NCBI GenBank assembly: GCA_013289605.1
Contig: JABCZS010000015.1
Location: forward strand, 1 to 45,397
DNA length: 45,397 nucleotides
Source: Gammaproteobacteria bacterium
GTDB taxonomy: Bacteria > Pseudomonadota > Gammaproteobacteria > JABCZS01
Reading direction: 5' to 3'
Shown in pieces: positions 1 to 7,204 of this stretch (positions are counted from its first letter, which is position 1; every line of letters starts with the position of its first letter). The position numbers and the translations under genes were made by a program. The notes beneath the pieces were generated by a model that saw nothing but the letters and a program-made list of their open reading frames with translations, did no database searches and was not told the origin of the DNA.

Positions 1-36
1 ACAGCCATGTAATACAATGTTTTTATTATGATATTT

Positions 37-94
37 CGGAGAGACAGGGATTCGAACCCTGGGAAGTAGAGTATACTTCAACGGTTTTCAAGAC
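37..94 (-). repeat. Left attachment site: displaced 3' half of tRNA-Ser
   Basis: These 58 bases match 9154-9211 in the same orientation except at four positions (67-68 and 74-75). The match stops just past the anticodon stem, and no acceptor 5' strand or D-arm follows, so this is not a tRNA gene. All four differences lie in the variable-arm stem and change two base pairs while keeping them paired (GAAGTA/TACTTC here, GAAGGG/CCCTTC in the intact gene). The natural reading is that this is the host's original tRNA 3' half, displaced when the element brought in its own version. Confidence 0.8.
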
Positions 95-196
95 TTGGGA
101 TGGCTAATAGAGTTTTATATAAATCAATGCCTTGCGGTCTTTCTTCATATGTTTAAACAGCCTAAAACCGTGTTGAAACGCCATGTCAGGCTGTGC

Positions 197-219
197 TTTG
201 ACACAAATTTGGCACAATC
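197..219. repeat. Left sub-terminal repeat, possible integrase arm site
   Basis: The sequence reads TTTGACACAAATTTGGCAC followed by AATC. A near-identical 23-mer sits at 9054-9076 near the other end of the element, with the two half-motifs TTTGACAC and TTTGGCAC swapped in order. Matched short repeats just inside both ends are what arm-type binding sites of a tyrosine integrase look like. That role is inferred from position only. Confidence 0.45.
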
Positions 220-311
220 AAATTCCTACAGATTAACTACGCTGCCTAATGCATATTAATAAGAGTAATATATTTACATATAATAATCATAAAATCAATA
301 CATTACAGCAT

Positions 312-347
312 TTGATTGTCAGATAAATATATGTTATTATCTGACAA
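312..347 (+). promoter_or_regulatory. Promoter with 11-bp inverted-repeat operator
   Basis: A -35-like TTGATT (312-317) and a -10-like TATTAT (335-340) are separated by 17 bases. Perfect 11-bp inverted arms TTGTCAGATAA (316-326) and TTATCTGACAA (337-347) cover the promoter, and GGGGAAG at 351-357 serves as ribosome binding site for the gene at 363. AbiEi-type antitoxins are known to repress their own promoter through inverted repeats, so autoregulation by the downstream protein is the likely role. Confidence 0.65.
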
Positions 348-362
348 CATGGGGAAGACTTT

Positions 363-965
363 ATGTCATCTATAACCAATCAAATTACAAACAGAATTAA
401 GCACAAAAAGCCCGGCTGGGTTTTTTCGCCTAAGGATTTTTTGGATATCGGCACTCGTGCAGCTGTAGATCAGGTGCTCTCTAGGCTGGTTAAAAAAAAT
501 ATGATTCGCCGTCTAGATCGCGGTATTTATGACTATCCGAAACAAAGTAAATTGTTGGGTATACTCTCTCCTACCCCCGACAACATTGCACGCGCAATGG
601 CATCTGATGATCTAATATTTCCTTCTGGCGCGATGGCGGCAAATTTACTGGGTTTATCCACCCAAGTTCCTGCCAAATCATCATATCTAACCAATGCAAC
701 TGTTCGCTTACGTCGCGTAGCTGGGCGGACTATTCAGTTAAAACGCGCGCGCGTAGCATTGTTGAACAGCGTATCTTATCATGCTAATTTGACTCTGCAG
801 GCACTCTCCTATTTTGGCAAAAAAAATATTGATGACAAAATTATCAACCGCTGTGCCCTCGTGCTAACGGATAAAGATTTATCTGCTTTACATCGCGCAA
901 TGGGACATGTTCCTGGCTGGATGGCGGATACGATTCATAAAATTCAGGATGTAAAACATAAGTAA
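363..965 (+). CDS. DUF6088 / AbiEi-like antitoxin, no partner toxin
   Basis: This 200-aa protein has an N-terminal winged-helix region (about residues 15-60, with the pattern GWVFSPKDFLDIGTR then a basic LVKKNMIRRLDRGIYDYP) followed by a domain with PSGAMAANLLGLSTQVP. That layout is typical of the DUF6088 family, related to the AbiEi antitoxins of type IV toxin-antitoxin systems. These repress transcription and neutralise an AbiEii nucleotidyltransferase toxin usually encoded just downstream. Here the next gene (1032) shows no nucleotidyltransferase GS...D-x-D motif, so the antitoxin-like gene appears to stand alone. The start has a good ribosome binding site, and the promoter carries an inverted-repeat operator consistent with self-regulation. 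The family call is from recalled sequence features; the antitoxin role in this strain is inferred. Confidence 0.7.
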   Translation: MSSITNQITNRIKHKKPGWVFSPKDFLDIGTRAAVDQVLSRLVKKNMIRRLDRGIYDYPKQSKLLGILSPTPDNIARAMASDDLIFPSGAMAANLLGLSTQVPAKSSYLTNATVRLRRVAGRTIQLKRARVALLNSVSYHANLTLQALSYFGKKNIDDKIINRCALVLTDKDLSALHRAMGHVPGWMADTIHKIQDVKHK

Positions 966-1031
966 ATTTGAATTTTGTTATGATATACTGTGGTAATCTA
1001 AATTAATACCTAATCGGAAAATAAAAATAAT

Positions 1032-1670
1032 ATGCTCACTATCAAAAATATTAAAAATTGGTTTGAGTTTTACCCACCTAAATGTGGAACTTCAGAAGAA
1101 TGGGCAGAATTTGAAGCCCGCTTTAAATCTAAAGCACCTATTCGTTATTTTATAAATGAATCCAAAGATTTTATAAAATACAGCATCTTCAAAAAAATTG
1201 AAAATGGCATATGGTGGTGTAAATATCGTACAACACACCGTTACCATGTTATCAATACACGCTTAAAGCCTGGCTGTTATGAAACTGATAGCTTAATTCT
1301 GCATAGCGTATTTGTCTTGTTGCAAGATTTTGTAGAAATTCAATGTGCGCACAAATATAGTTGTTTCTATCCCAAACGCGCTAAAGTGCTTACCCGCCAA
1401 CAATGTGGCATTGCTTATCTAAAATGTATGGTTAGAGGCAATATAAACCAGCACTTGAGAGAGCCCTATCAAGCTATTCTACGATGTTATCATTATTGGA
1501 CATATGAGCGCGCGCAGAAAATGAAGGCTATTGATGATGCTTATGAAGCACGATTAGATAAAGATCTAGAAGCTCTTGAAAATATTTTTAACATGGAAAA
1601 TGAATTGCGCACTACAGACAGTGAATACATTTGTATGATAGCCAAATACCGGCAATACATGTGGACTTAA
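1032..1670 (+). CDS. Phage-type hypothetical protein
   Basis: I cannot assign a function. The 212-aa protein is rich in aromatic residues and has a central stretch (about residues 75-105) with the pattern LKPGCYETDSLILHSVF followed by LLQDFVEIQ, and it ends in RQYMWT. This combination, a PG-Y-x-D-T/S motif, a VE motif and a tail of the type R-x-x-x-W-T, resembles a family of uncharacterised proteins seen in tailed-phage genomes. No signal peptide or membrane segment is visible. It follows the DUF6088 gene by 66 bases on the same strand and could be cotranscribed with it, but it does not look like an AbiEii toxin. If the two are a pair, it would be a new type of partner. Confidence 0.5.
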   Translation: MLTIKNIKNWFEFYPPKCGTSEEWAEFEARFKSKAPIRYFINESKDFIKYSIFKKIENGIWWCKYRTTHRYHVINTRLKPGCYETDSLILHSVFVLLQDFVEIQCAHKYSCFYPKRAKVLTRQQCGIAYLKCMVRGNINQHLREPYQAILRCYHYWTYERAQKMKAIDDAYEARLDKDLEALENIFNMENELRTTDSEYICMIAKYRQYMWT

Positions 1671-1696
1671 ATTAGCAAAAAAGTGCTATTCGATTT

Positions 1697-1996
1697 TTAT
1701 TCGTCTTTACCACTTAATAATTTATCTAAGAGTGAATGCGCTTGTTTCATAACTGCTTCATGAGATCTGCTAGGGCGTGTATCATTAACTGCGGCTTGAA
1801 CTTGCTCTTTTAACCAAGCATCATACCCTGCTTCTCGCTGCTGGTATTCATTCACATAAGCACGCATAAAATCACGCAGCACCTGAGCTGCAGGGCGATC
1901 AGCTTTTTCTGTTGCTTGCTGGAAAGCGATTTTCAAATCAACAGAGACTCGAAAATTAAAGTGCCCTTCTTTGGGATGCAGGCTTGCACGAGCCAT
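1697..1996 (-). CDS. Orphan ribbon-helix-helix antitoxin-like regulator
   Basis: This 99-aa protein has a short beta strand (HFNFRVSVDLKIAFQQATE) followed by two helices ending in AAQVLRDFMRAYVNEY, the ribbon-helix-helix DNA-binding fold of CopG/RelB/ParD-type antitoxins. The basic N-terminus and the acidic, Lys-rich C-terminus (a probable toxin-binding tail) fit that role. The start ATG at 1996 is preceded by GAGG with normal spacing. Downstream on the same strand lies the convergent gene ending at 1670, and upstream about 250 bases without a gene, so no cognate RelE/ParE toxin is present. It may be an immunity or addiction remnant, or a stand-alone repressor. A 26-bp palindrome just upstream is its likely binding site. 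Confidence 0.65.
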   Translation of the reverse strand: MARASLHPKEGHFNFRVSVDLKIAFQQATEKADRPAAQVLRDFMRAYVNEYQQREAGYDAWLKEQVQAAVNDTRPSRSHEAVMKQAHSLLDKLLSGKDE

Positions 1997-2026
1997 GGGT
2001 TATCCTCGCGGTTAATACGGTATCTG

Positions 2027-2052
2027 TATTATAATGTAATTACGTTATAATA
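2027..2052. promoter_or_regulatory. 26-bp palindromic operator
   Basis: Arms TATTATAA and TTATAATA flank a GTAATTAC core, making a 26-bp palindrome with a single mismatched pair. It lies 31 bases upstream of the ribbon-helix-helix gene start at 1996, where an autoregulatory operator of such an antitoxin would be expected. Binding is inferred. Confidence 0.55.
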
Positions 2053-2126
2053 CCAAAAATAAGTAGGTAATTGCTTCTTCATGTGGGTATTATGTTCTCA
2101 ATATTATCCACTTACTGCTGCCCAAA

Positions 2127-2231
2127 TGTAGCTTAATAAGCTACAAATGAAGCTTATTAGGCTACACTGGGACAATCATTTTATCCTTTACAACACCTCT
2201 ATAATTGCTATAATGTAGCAATGTTGCTACA
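2127..2231 (+). promoter_or_regulatory. Toxin-antitoxin promoter with repeated TGTAGC palindromes
   Basis: TTTACA (2187-2192) and TATAAT (2209-2214), 16 bases apart, form a good promoter for the Phd/VapC pair. The palindrome TGTAGCAATGTTGCTACA (2214-2231, perfect 8-bp arms) overlaps the end of the -10 and the transcription start. A second palindrome, TGTAGCTTAATAAGCTACA (2127-2145, perfect 9-bp arms), and a degenerate copy (2148-2166) lie upstream. Such spaced copies fit cooperative repression by the antitoxin or toxin-antitoxin complex. The ribosome binding site AAGAGG follows at about 2236. Confidence 0.65.
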
Positions 2232-2246
2232 TAAAAAGAGGACCAT

Positions 2247-2504
2247 ATGACAACCACCACTATATCAAGCCGAATTTTTAATCAAGATGTGGGTAAAGCT
2301 AAGCGTGCAGCTTTAAATGGCCCTGTACTCATTACAGACAGAGGACATTTTGCTCACGTACTGATGACCTTCGAAGAATACCAACGTATTATCGGTGAAC
2401 AACAAAGTATTGCAGATGCACTCGCTATGCCTGAAGCAGCAGACATTGAATTTGAACCCGCAAAATTAAAGAAACCATTTTTTCGCCCCGAGGATTTTAC
2501 TTAA
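2247..2504 (+). CDS. Phd/YefM-family antitoxin
   Basis: This 85-aa protein has the Phd/YefM layout. The N-terminal DNA-binding half contains FNQDVGKAKRAALNGPVLITDRG, with the conserved pattern of a helix followed by a strand reading P-V-x-I-T-x-R-G-x-x-A-x-V. It continues with VLMTFEEYQRI, and the C-terminal tail (residues about 55-85, FEPAKLKKPFFRPEDF) would wrap the toxin. It acts as the labile antitoxin and as repressor of its own operon. Its stop codon abuts the start of the PIN-domain toxin gene at 2505, so the two are translationally coupled, and three palindromic sites in the promoter support autoregulation. Confidence 0.85.
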   Translation: MTTTTISSRIFNQDVGKAKRAALNGPVLITDRGHFAHVLMTFEEYQRIIGEQQSIADALAMPEAADIEFEPAKLKKPFFRPEDFT

Positions 2505-2924
2505 ATGTACTTGCTGGATACCAACGTCATTTCAGAATTAAGAAAAGCAAAAACTAAAAAATGTGATAAAAATGTCGAAAACTGGGCAAGTAATATGCTT
2601 GCGCATAATCTTTTTTTATCTGTCGTTACTATATTAGAACTTGAAATTGGTGTGCTAAGCATTGAAAAGCGTGATACTGCGCAAGGGAGCATATTACGCT
2701 CTTGGTTAAATACACATGTGTTACCTACATTTAATAAACGTATTTTGCCTGTTGATTTAGCCGTTGCACAATGTTGTGCACAGTTGCATGTTCCAGACAG
2801 ACATCCTGAGCGTGATGCAATTATTGCAGCGACTGCTATGGTTCATGGTTTAATACTTGTTACTCGGAATGTCGGGGATTTTAAATCTATTGATATTGAG
2901 ATCTTAAATCCGTGGGAATCCTAA
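2505..2924 (+). CDS. vapC: PIN-domain toxin ribonuclease (VapC/FitB type)
   Basis: This 139-aa protein is a complete PIN domain. It opens with YLLDTNVISELRK (first catalytic Asp at residue 5, then Glu 11), has a central ILELEIGVLSIEKRD segment with a conserved Glu, and ends with RDAIIAATAMVHGLILVTRN followed by VGDF, which supply the remaining acidic residues. PIN toxins of this subgroup (VapC, FitB) are Mg-dependent RNases that cut tRNA or rRNA and are held inactive by the antitoxin encoded just upstream. The gene starts directly after the antitoxin stop codon. All expected catalytic positions are intact, so the module looks functional and may stabilise the island. Confidence 0.88.
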   Translation: MYLLDTNVISELRKAKTKKCDKNVENWASNMLAHNLFLSVVTILELEIGVLSIEKRDTAQGSILRSWLNTHVLPTFNKRILPVDLAVAQCCAQLHVPDRHPERDAIIAATAMVHGLILVTRNVGDFKSIDIEILNPWES

Positions 2925-2979
2925 AACAATATTCCTTTATTTATCAATGCAGATATCTTTCAGTATATGGTTATAAAAA

Positions 2980-3702
2980 ATGAAAATTTGCGCAGCTCAA
3001 ACAAGACCTATAAAGGGTGATATAGAAAATAATATTGCTCATCATGTAAAATTGATTGAACTCGCAATTTCACATCACGCGGATTTTATTGTTTTTCCTG
3101 AGTTATCTCTTACCGGTTATGAACCTAGACTTGCTTCACTACTTGCAATGAATGTAGATGATGGTAGATTAGACGTTTTTCAAAAAATAAGTGATCATAA
3201 AAAAATTAGTATTGTTGTTGGTGCGCCTATAAAAAGTAATGATGGAATTTATATTAGTCTTATTATTTTTCAACCATATAAAAAACAGCAGATCTATTCA
3301 AAAGAATTTTTGCATCCTGATGAAGAGACGTTTTTTATAAGCGGCAAAAATAATAGCGTTGATTTACCAGGCGATATTGCGCTAGCCATTTGTTATGAGT
3401 TATCTGTTCCCGAGCATTCGTTACATGCTTTTAAACAGAGAGCAAAAGTTTATATTGCCAGTGTGGCAAAATCGGCTATAGGTTATGAAAAAAGCAGTAA
3501 AATTTTATCGAACGTTGCTGCAAAATATTCCATGGTAGTCTTAATGACGAACTGTCTTGGATATTGTGATAATTTTGAATGTGTGGGACAAACATCCGCT
3601 TGGGATACTCATGGGACATTATTAGGGCAACTAGATGATGCCAGAGAGGGTATCATTATCGTCGATATGAATACTTTAATATTAGAAAAATTCTACATTT
3701 AA
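2980..3702 (+). CDS. Nitrilase-superfamily carbon-nitrogen hydrolase
   Basis: This 240-aa protein belongs to the nitrilase/omega-amidase superfamily, which cleaves non-peptide C-N bonds (amides, nitriles, carbamoyl groups). The catalytic triad is visible: Glu 41 in VFPELSLTGYEP, Lys 108 in YSKEFLHPDEE and Cys 138 in AICYELSVPEH. It is slightly shorter than the usual 260-280 residues but complete from the N-terminal MKICAAQ to the closing strand (GIIIVDMN). It begins 55 bases after the PIN toxin gene and could be expressed from the same promoter or its own. Substrate cannot be predicted. Within the island it is the only obvious metabolic cargo. Confidence 0.8.
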   Translation: MKICAAQTRPIKGDIENNIAHHVKLIELAISHHADFIVFPELSLTGYEPRLASLLAMNVDDGRLDVFQKISDHKKISIVVGAPIKSNDGIYISLIIFQPYKKQQIYSKEFLHPDEETFFISGKNNSVDLPGDIALAICYELSVPEHSLHAFKQRAKVYIASVAKSAIGYEKSSKILSNVAAKYSMVVLMTNCLGYCDNFECVGQTSAWDTHGTLLGQLDDAREGIIIVDMNTLILEKFYI

Positions 3703-3740
3703 TATTGAGGCAAGCTTGCAGCGTGACATCTGAGCGTTGA

Positions 3741-3770
3741 TTTAAAATGTCAAATGTCAAGCTTGACCTG
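3741..3770 (-). repeat. Copy 1 of a GGTCAAGCTT(G/A)ACATTT repeat
   Basis: Read on the minus strand, this stretch begins CAGGTCAAGCTTGACATTTG and continues ACATTTTAAA. It matches 5991-6019 on the plus strand with only a few changes. Each copy lies at the 3' side of a minus-strand gene of the island. It is a short dispersed repeat or hairpin of unknown role, possibly a terminator-like structure. Confidence 0.45.
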
Positions 3771-3884
3771 ATTACTCATGTAGCTAATTGAATACTTTAT
3801 CAAGCAAGATCGCAGTGTATAAAACTTACACGTATCTCGACTTACCCAGCTTTTAACCAACGTGGGAGCAGGATCTTTTATGAG

Positions 3885-4298
3885 CTACGGAAACGTTCGA
3901 AGCACAATTCCTATGATGTGCCAAATTAAAAAGAATATAGCACCCAATATCAGAGTCAAGAATTGCAGTTCTTTACTGCAGTTAGCATTCTTGATGTCAG
4001 AATAAAGATCTTCCTGTGCACTTTTAATTGTTGCTTTATCCTTCCTTGTTAGTAGCTCGTAGTTTGATATCATTGTATTTTGTGCAAAAACTAGATGTCG
4101 ACACCCAAAATAAAAGCTAGCGCCCCACGCAATCACAGCTAAGGCCATAGGGAACAGTGTCCATGTAAGCTTCGCAGCCTCAGTTTTTTGCACTGCAAAC
4201 GCTACGGCTGAAGCCGCAACAGCGAGCAAAAAATATGAATATTTTTCTTCTGCTTGAGCATACTTCTGTTTTAATTCTTTCAAAATTTCATTCACCAA
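3885..4298 (-). CDS. Small membrane protein, function unknown
   Basis: This 137-aa protein has a charged N-terminal helix (residues 1-20), hydrophobic segments at about 22-40, 46-70 and 113-135, and a polar helical stretch between (NYELLTRKDKATIKSAQEDL). The pattern of short helix, TM pair and cytosolic helix loosely recalls small SLATT-like or defence-associated membrane proteins, but I do not recognise the family. The start is a TTG at 4298 with GGAG six bases upstream. The ATG four codons further upstream runs straight into a stop and is excluded. It converges with the amidohydrolase gene. Confidence 0.55.
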   Translation of the reverse strand: MVNEILKELKQKYAQAEEKYSYFLLAVAASAVAFAVQKTEAAKLTWTLFPMALAVIAWGASFYFGCRHLVFAQNTMISNYELLTRKDKATIKSAQEDLYSDIKNANCSKELQFLTLILGAIFFLIWHIIGIVLRTFP

Positions 4299-4668
4299 CG
4301 CTTACTCCATTTAAGGGATAATTATACCTGAAAAAATAAATGTCGTATAATCAAAGCTTATTTATTGCGCGCTTTGCACAAATTACCCACTAAGCATGTT
4401 TGTGATCAACCCCCAAAAAAAATGAATAACAGATAAGTATTTATCTGATCTCACCAAAACACCCAGGTAACCATTGGCCAATTTTGCTATTTTGTAAAGC
4501 TCGCTTCAATTGACTCGAGTAAATAATAACAATAAGGAAAGCGATGCACATGAATGTGTCATCGATCAATGATTGTTTTCTGTAATGTTAATTATTAGGG
4601 TAATTTTGTGATTAATCTTAGTCATCTAAGGAGTGATTTAGATGGAATCAACGTATGATAATAAATAC
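4299..4668. other. 370-bp gap, no gene seen
   Basis: This stretch is AT-rich, with stops in all frames at short spacing. It holds the upstream region of the minus-strand membrane protein gene, including a TATAAT-like box on the minus strand around 4322-4327, and the 3' flank of the 423-aa gene. I see no RNA gene or clear repeat in it. Confidence 0.4.
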
Positions 4669-5940
4669 TTAAGGCATGAGGTTGTTTTCTAAATGAATAT
4701 TTGCTTGATATGGTACAGTATTTAAGATTTTACTATCTAATATTTTTTTAGCAACCAAATCATTAACATTCTTGTTATATATAATTCCGTAAAAGTTATC
4801 ATATCCATTAAGCATTCTAGCGCCCATGACTTCCGGAAACCAGTTATAAAAAGTTGAATCTATCAAAATAGCATATAATTTAGTAAATGCACATAATATC
4901 CTCTCTACTTCCTCTCTTGATCTTTTTTTATCATTCTTAATTAGTATTTTATTGATTTCTACTTGCAAATTATTTGCAATATAATCAAGTATATCTCTGC
5001 ATGACAATGGAAAAAAACCAGGATTAAACATAGCCAAGCTTACTGCAATCAGTCCTAATTTTTCACCACTAAAATAAATTTTGCTAGTTTTATCTAAAAC
5101 ATTCAATGCTACGGTTTTTAAATAAGGATATCTATGATCCTCCTGATATTTGGCTTCTAATTTGCTCGATATAGCGGGTGGCTGATTAATGTTTATTTGA
5201 ATCAATTCTAGATTATCAAATATTTCATCAGGCACTATTTCTTTAAAATAAGCGCATGCATATCTATTTATACATACCCAGTCAGAAAATCTAGCAATTG
5301 ATTGGTTTAACATAAAATGTTCATTAATTTTTGTAACTGCTTCCTTTGGTGGGATATTTTTAAAAACATACTCTTTTTCATCATCTGTTAAACTTTTAAT
5401 ATTAATTCTTGATTTAATATTTTCTGGGAAATACAAAAACTCGGGATCAGTAAATTTAGAATAAAAAAGTTTAGCCACTCCAAGATATAAATCAAAGTCT
5501 GGTAAAATTTTATCATATCTATCTAGTTGACTGGCGGCTCTGGCTGTACACTCGATAAAACCCTCCGGAAATAACAAATCTGGTGTGCTTCCCGAAAGTC
5601 CAATTCCTAATTCAAATTTTTTACCTGCCCACTCAGCCACAATCAACTCGAACACCTTGTTCCAAAAGTTGGTTGGAAGATCTCCAGCAAATTTCTTTAA
5701 ATTAGCATCTAAATGTTTGTCGTATTTTTCATACAGCTTGTTTATAGTATTTAAAATTCCAGGTTGCATATCTTTTCTAATATTTTGATACATTATCAGA
5801 CTCGAAATCTCATTGCAGGCTCTTTGGATTTCTGGATCAATTGCACATTTTCCTTGCAGCCTATCATGAAAATATTTTTTAATAGAGCTAATTTTATCTG
5901 CCAGATGCGCAGCCTTATCTTGCTCAAATAAGTTAATCAT
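4669..5940 (-). CDS. Unknown protein with PD-(D/E)xK-like motif
   Basis: I do not recognise this 423-aa protein as a named family. Residues about 70-135 hold a helical stretch with NFWNKVFELIVAEWAGKKFE, then STPDLLFPEGFIECTAR. The arrangement of an F-W-x-x-x-x-E-L helix, then P-D (120-121) and a strand ending in E-C-T (Glu 130), recalls the active-site layout of PD-(D/E)xK-fold nucleases. The third position is Thr rather than Lys, so activity is uncertain. The rest is mostly helical and lacks membrane segments or a signal peptide. The gene lies 127 bases downstream of a same-strand gene for a two-TM protein (6068-7204), probably as a unit. Location in an integrative element beside toxin-antitoxin genes suggests a defence or addiction role, but that is inference. 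Confidence 0.5.
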   Translation of the reverse strand: MINLFEQDKAAHLADKISSIKKYFHDRLQGKCAIDPEIQRACNEISSLIMYQNIRKDMQPGILNTINKLYEKYDKHLDANLKKFAGDLPTNFWNKVFELIVAEWAGKKFELGIGLSGSTPDLLFPEGFIECTARAASQLDRYDKILPDFDLYLGVAKLFYSKFTDPEFLYFPENIKSRINIKSLTDDEKEYVFKNIPPKEAVTKINEHFMLNQSIARFSDWVCINRYACAYFKEIVPDEIFDNLELIQININQPPAISSKLEAKYQEDHRYPYLKTVALNVLDKTSKIYFSGEKLGLIAVSLAMFNPGFFPLSCRDILDYIANNLQVEINKILIKNDKKRSREEVERILCAFTKLYAILIDSTFYNWFPEVMGARMLNGYDNFYGIIYNKNVNDLVAKKILDSKILNTVPYQANIHLENNLMP

Positions 5941-5990
5941 TTTTTAATTTTCTCCAGAAAAACAACACGAATATTTATTTCTATATGAAC

Positions 5991-6040
5991 GGGGTCAAGC
6001 TTAACATTTAACATCTAAAATTGAAATTTTAAATGTTAAA
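5991..6040 (+). repeat. Copy 2 of the GGTCAAGCTT repeat, with a 16-bp hairpin
   Basis: The first part matches the repeat at 3741-3770 in inverted orientation. The second part forms an inverted repeat: 6007-6022 pairs with 6025-6040 over 16 bases with one mismatch and a very short loop. It lies between the two unknown minus-strand genes. It could attenuate or separate their transcription, but there is no GC-rich stem followed by a T-run as in a classical terminator. Confidence 0.5.
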
Positions 6041-6067
6041 CGTGGCTCCCGCTAATATTTTATCCTT

Positions 6068-7204
6068 TCACTCCTTTGTTTTTGCATTGATTTTTCCAAT
6101 AAGATTGGCTATTGAAGCTAAACTATCTGTCATTTTGGGAATATCATTTGAGTTAAATACCAATGGCTTAAATATAAAATCACTAAAGGAGGGTATTACT
6201 GGGTTATCTAAATGATGTTTTGAAAATTCAGCATATGCGGGCAAAAATTCAGAAAGAATTTTTCTAGTTTCCAATTGTATAATCTCTGTTTTCAATTCTT
6301 TATTTCTTCGAAGAAGCAGGTTGAAAAAATAAAATAATAATAGAGAAAAAATAAAAGATGAAAGTTTTAACCAGTCAAATTGTACGTTATTATCATTAGT
6401 TAATAGTACTTGAGTGGGTGAATTTATTCTAGAAAAACCAAAAAATCTTTCAAAAAATTCAACGGGGCTAGTAATGAAGGTACTTGACATTGATGCTGCG
6501 CCCCATAACAATACGATCCCTATTACCCCCATAAAGAACAAAACCATATACCTTTCGATTTTTTTATGTGTTATAGAACCCTTGAAAAAGTTACCTAGCT
6601 TTGTTGAATATTCTCGCAGGTTGGCAGATACTTCTTTTTTGTAAAGAGTTTCATTTTCTAATGTTTGTATCAAATAGCTGTAGTTTTTTATTTTGTTCTT
6701 TTCAGATAGCGCAACTTTATCAGATAATAAATATTGTTCCTTATATGAAGTCATCGCTTTAAAGATGTTTTTGAGTATATCTGCCTCTCCCTTATGTTCA
6801 TTAATAGGATTAGAGTAGAATCTATAGACTATTTCTTCAGAAATCAATGCAAAAAAATCAAATATTGAATTTAAAGTATGTGGAATAAGCTTTTTTAATT
6901 GAGAAATATTTTCTGCACTTTCTGACAGCGCCTGAAGATTATTAACAATATTTGGATATTCTGTGCGCGTATGTATTGAGTGATCGTCTAGATATGGTAA
7001 AACTATGTCATCAAATGAAGGTATGGATTTTAAGAGGATTTTAAATTCATTTATAAGATTGTTATCAATTTCAGAAAATTTATTTTTTTCTTGCTGCCCC
7101 CCGGTTTTCACCTCGTTGAATTCCTGCAATATTAGATCTAAGGCTGAAATAATTTGGGGCGCACCAGTCCAATTTTTAAAATTGAATATCATTTTATTTT
7201 CCAT
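6068..7204 (-). CDS. Two-TM membrane protein, function unknown
   Basis: This 378-aa protein has a long polar N-terminal region (about residues 1-215), mostly helical and with no motif I recognise. Two hydrophobic segments follow, one with VLFFMGVIGIVLLWGAASM (about 220-240) and one with LSSFIFSLLLFYFFNLLL (about 278-298). The C-terminal region (about 300-378) is partly charged (RRNKELKTEIIQLETRKILSE cut to a coiled-coil-like stretch) and ends KINAKTKE. Both ends would be on the same side, most likely cytoplasmic. It precedes the 423-aa gene on the same strand and the two probably function together. A membrane protein paired with a nuclease-like protein is a common plan in anti-phage systems, but homology is not established here. 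Confidence 0.5.
   Translation of the reverse strand: MENKMIFNFKNWTGAPQIISALDLILQEFNEVKTGGQQEKNKFSEIDNNLINEFKILLKSIPSFDDIVLPYLDDHSIHTRTEYPNIVNNLQALSESAENISQLKKLIPHTLNSIFDFFALISEEIVYRFYSNPINEHKGEADILKNIFKAMTSYKEQYLLSDKVALSEKNKIKNYSYLIQTLENETLYKKEVSANLREYSTKLGNFFKGSITHKKIERYMVLFFMGVIGIVLLWGAASMSSTFITSPVEFFERFFGFSRINSPTQVLLTNDNNVQFDWLKLSSFIFSLLLFYFFNLLLRRNKELKTEIIQLETRKILSEFLPAYAEFSKHHLDNPVIPSFSDFIFKPLVFNSNDIPKMTDSLASIANLIGKINAKTKE

Noticed and set aside
37-94. Possible tRNA-Ser gene at the left end
   Set aside because: Only the 3' half is present; there is no D-arm or 5' acceptor strand, so it is an attachment-site fragment.
1032-1670. AbiEii nucleotidyltransferase toxin partner of the DUF6088 gene
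   Set aside because: No G-S and D-x-D nucleotidyltransferase motif is visible and the protein looks phage-like instead.
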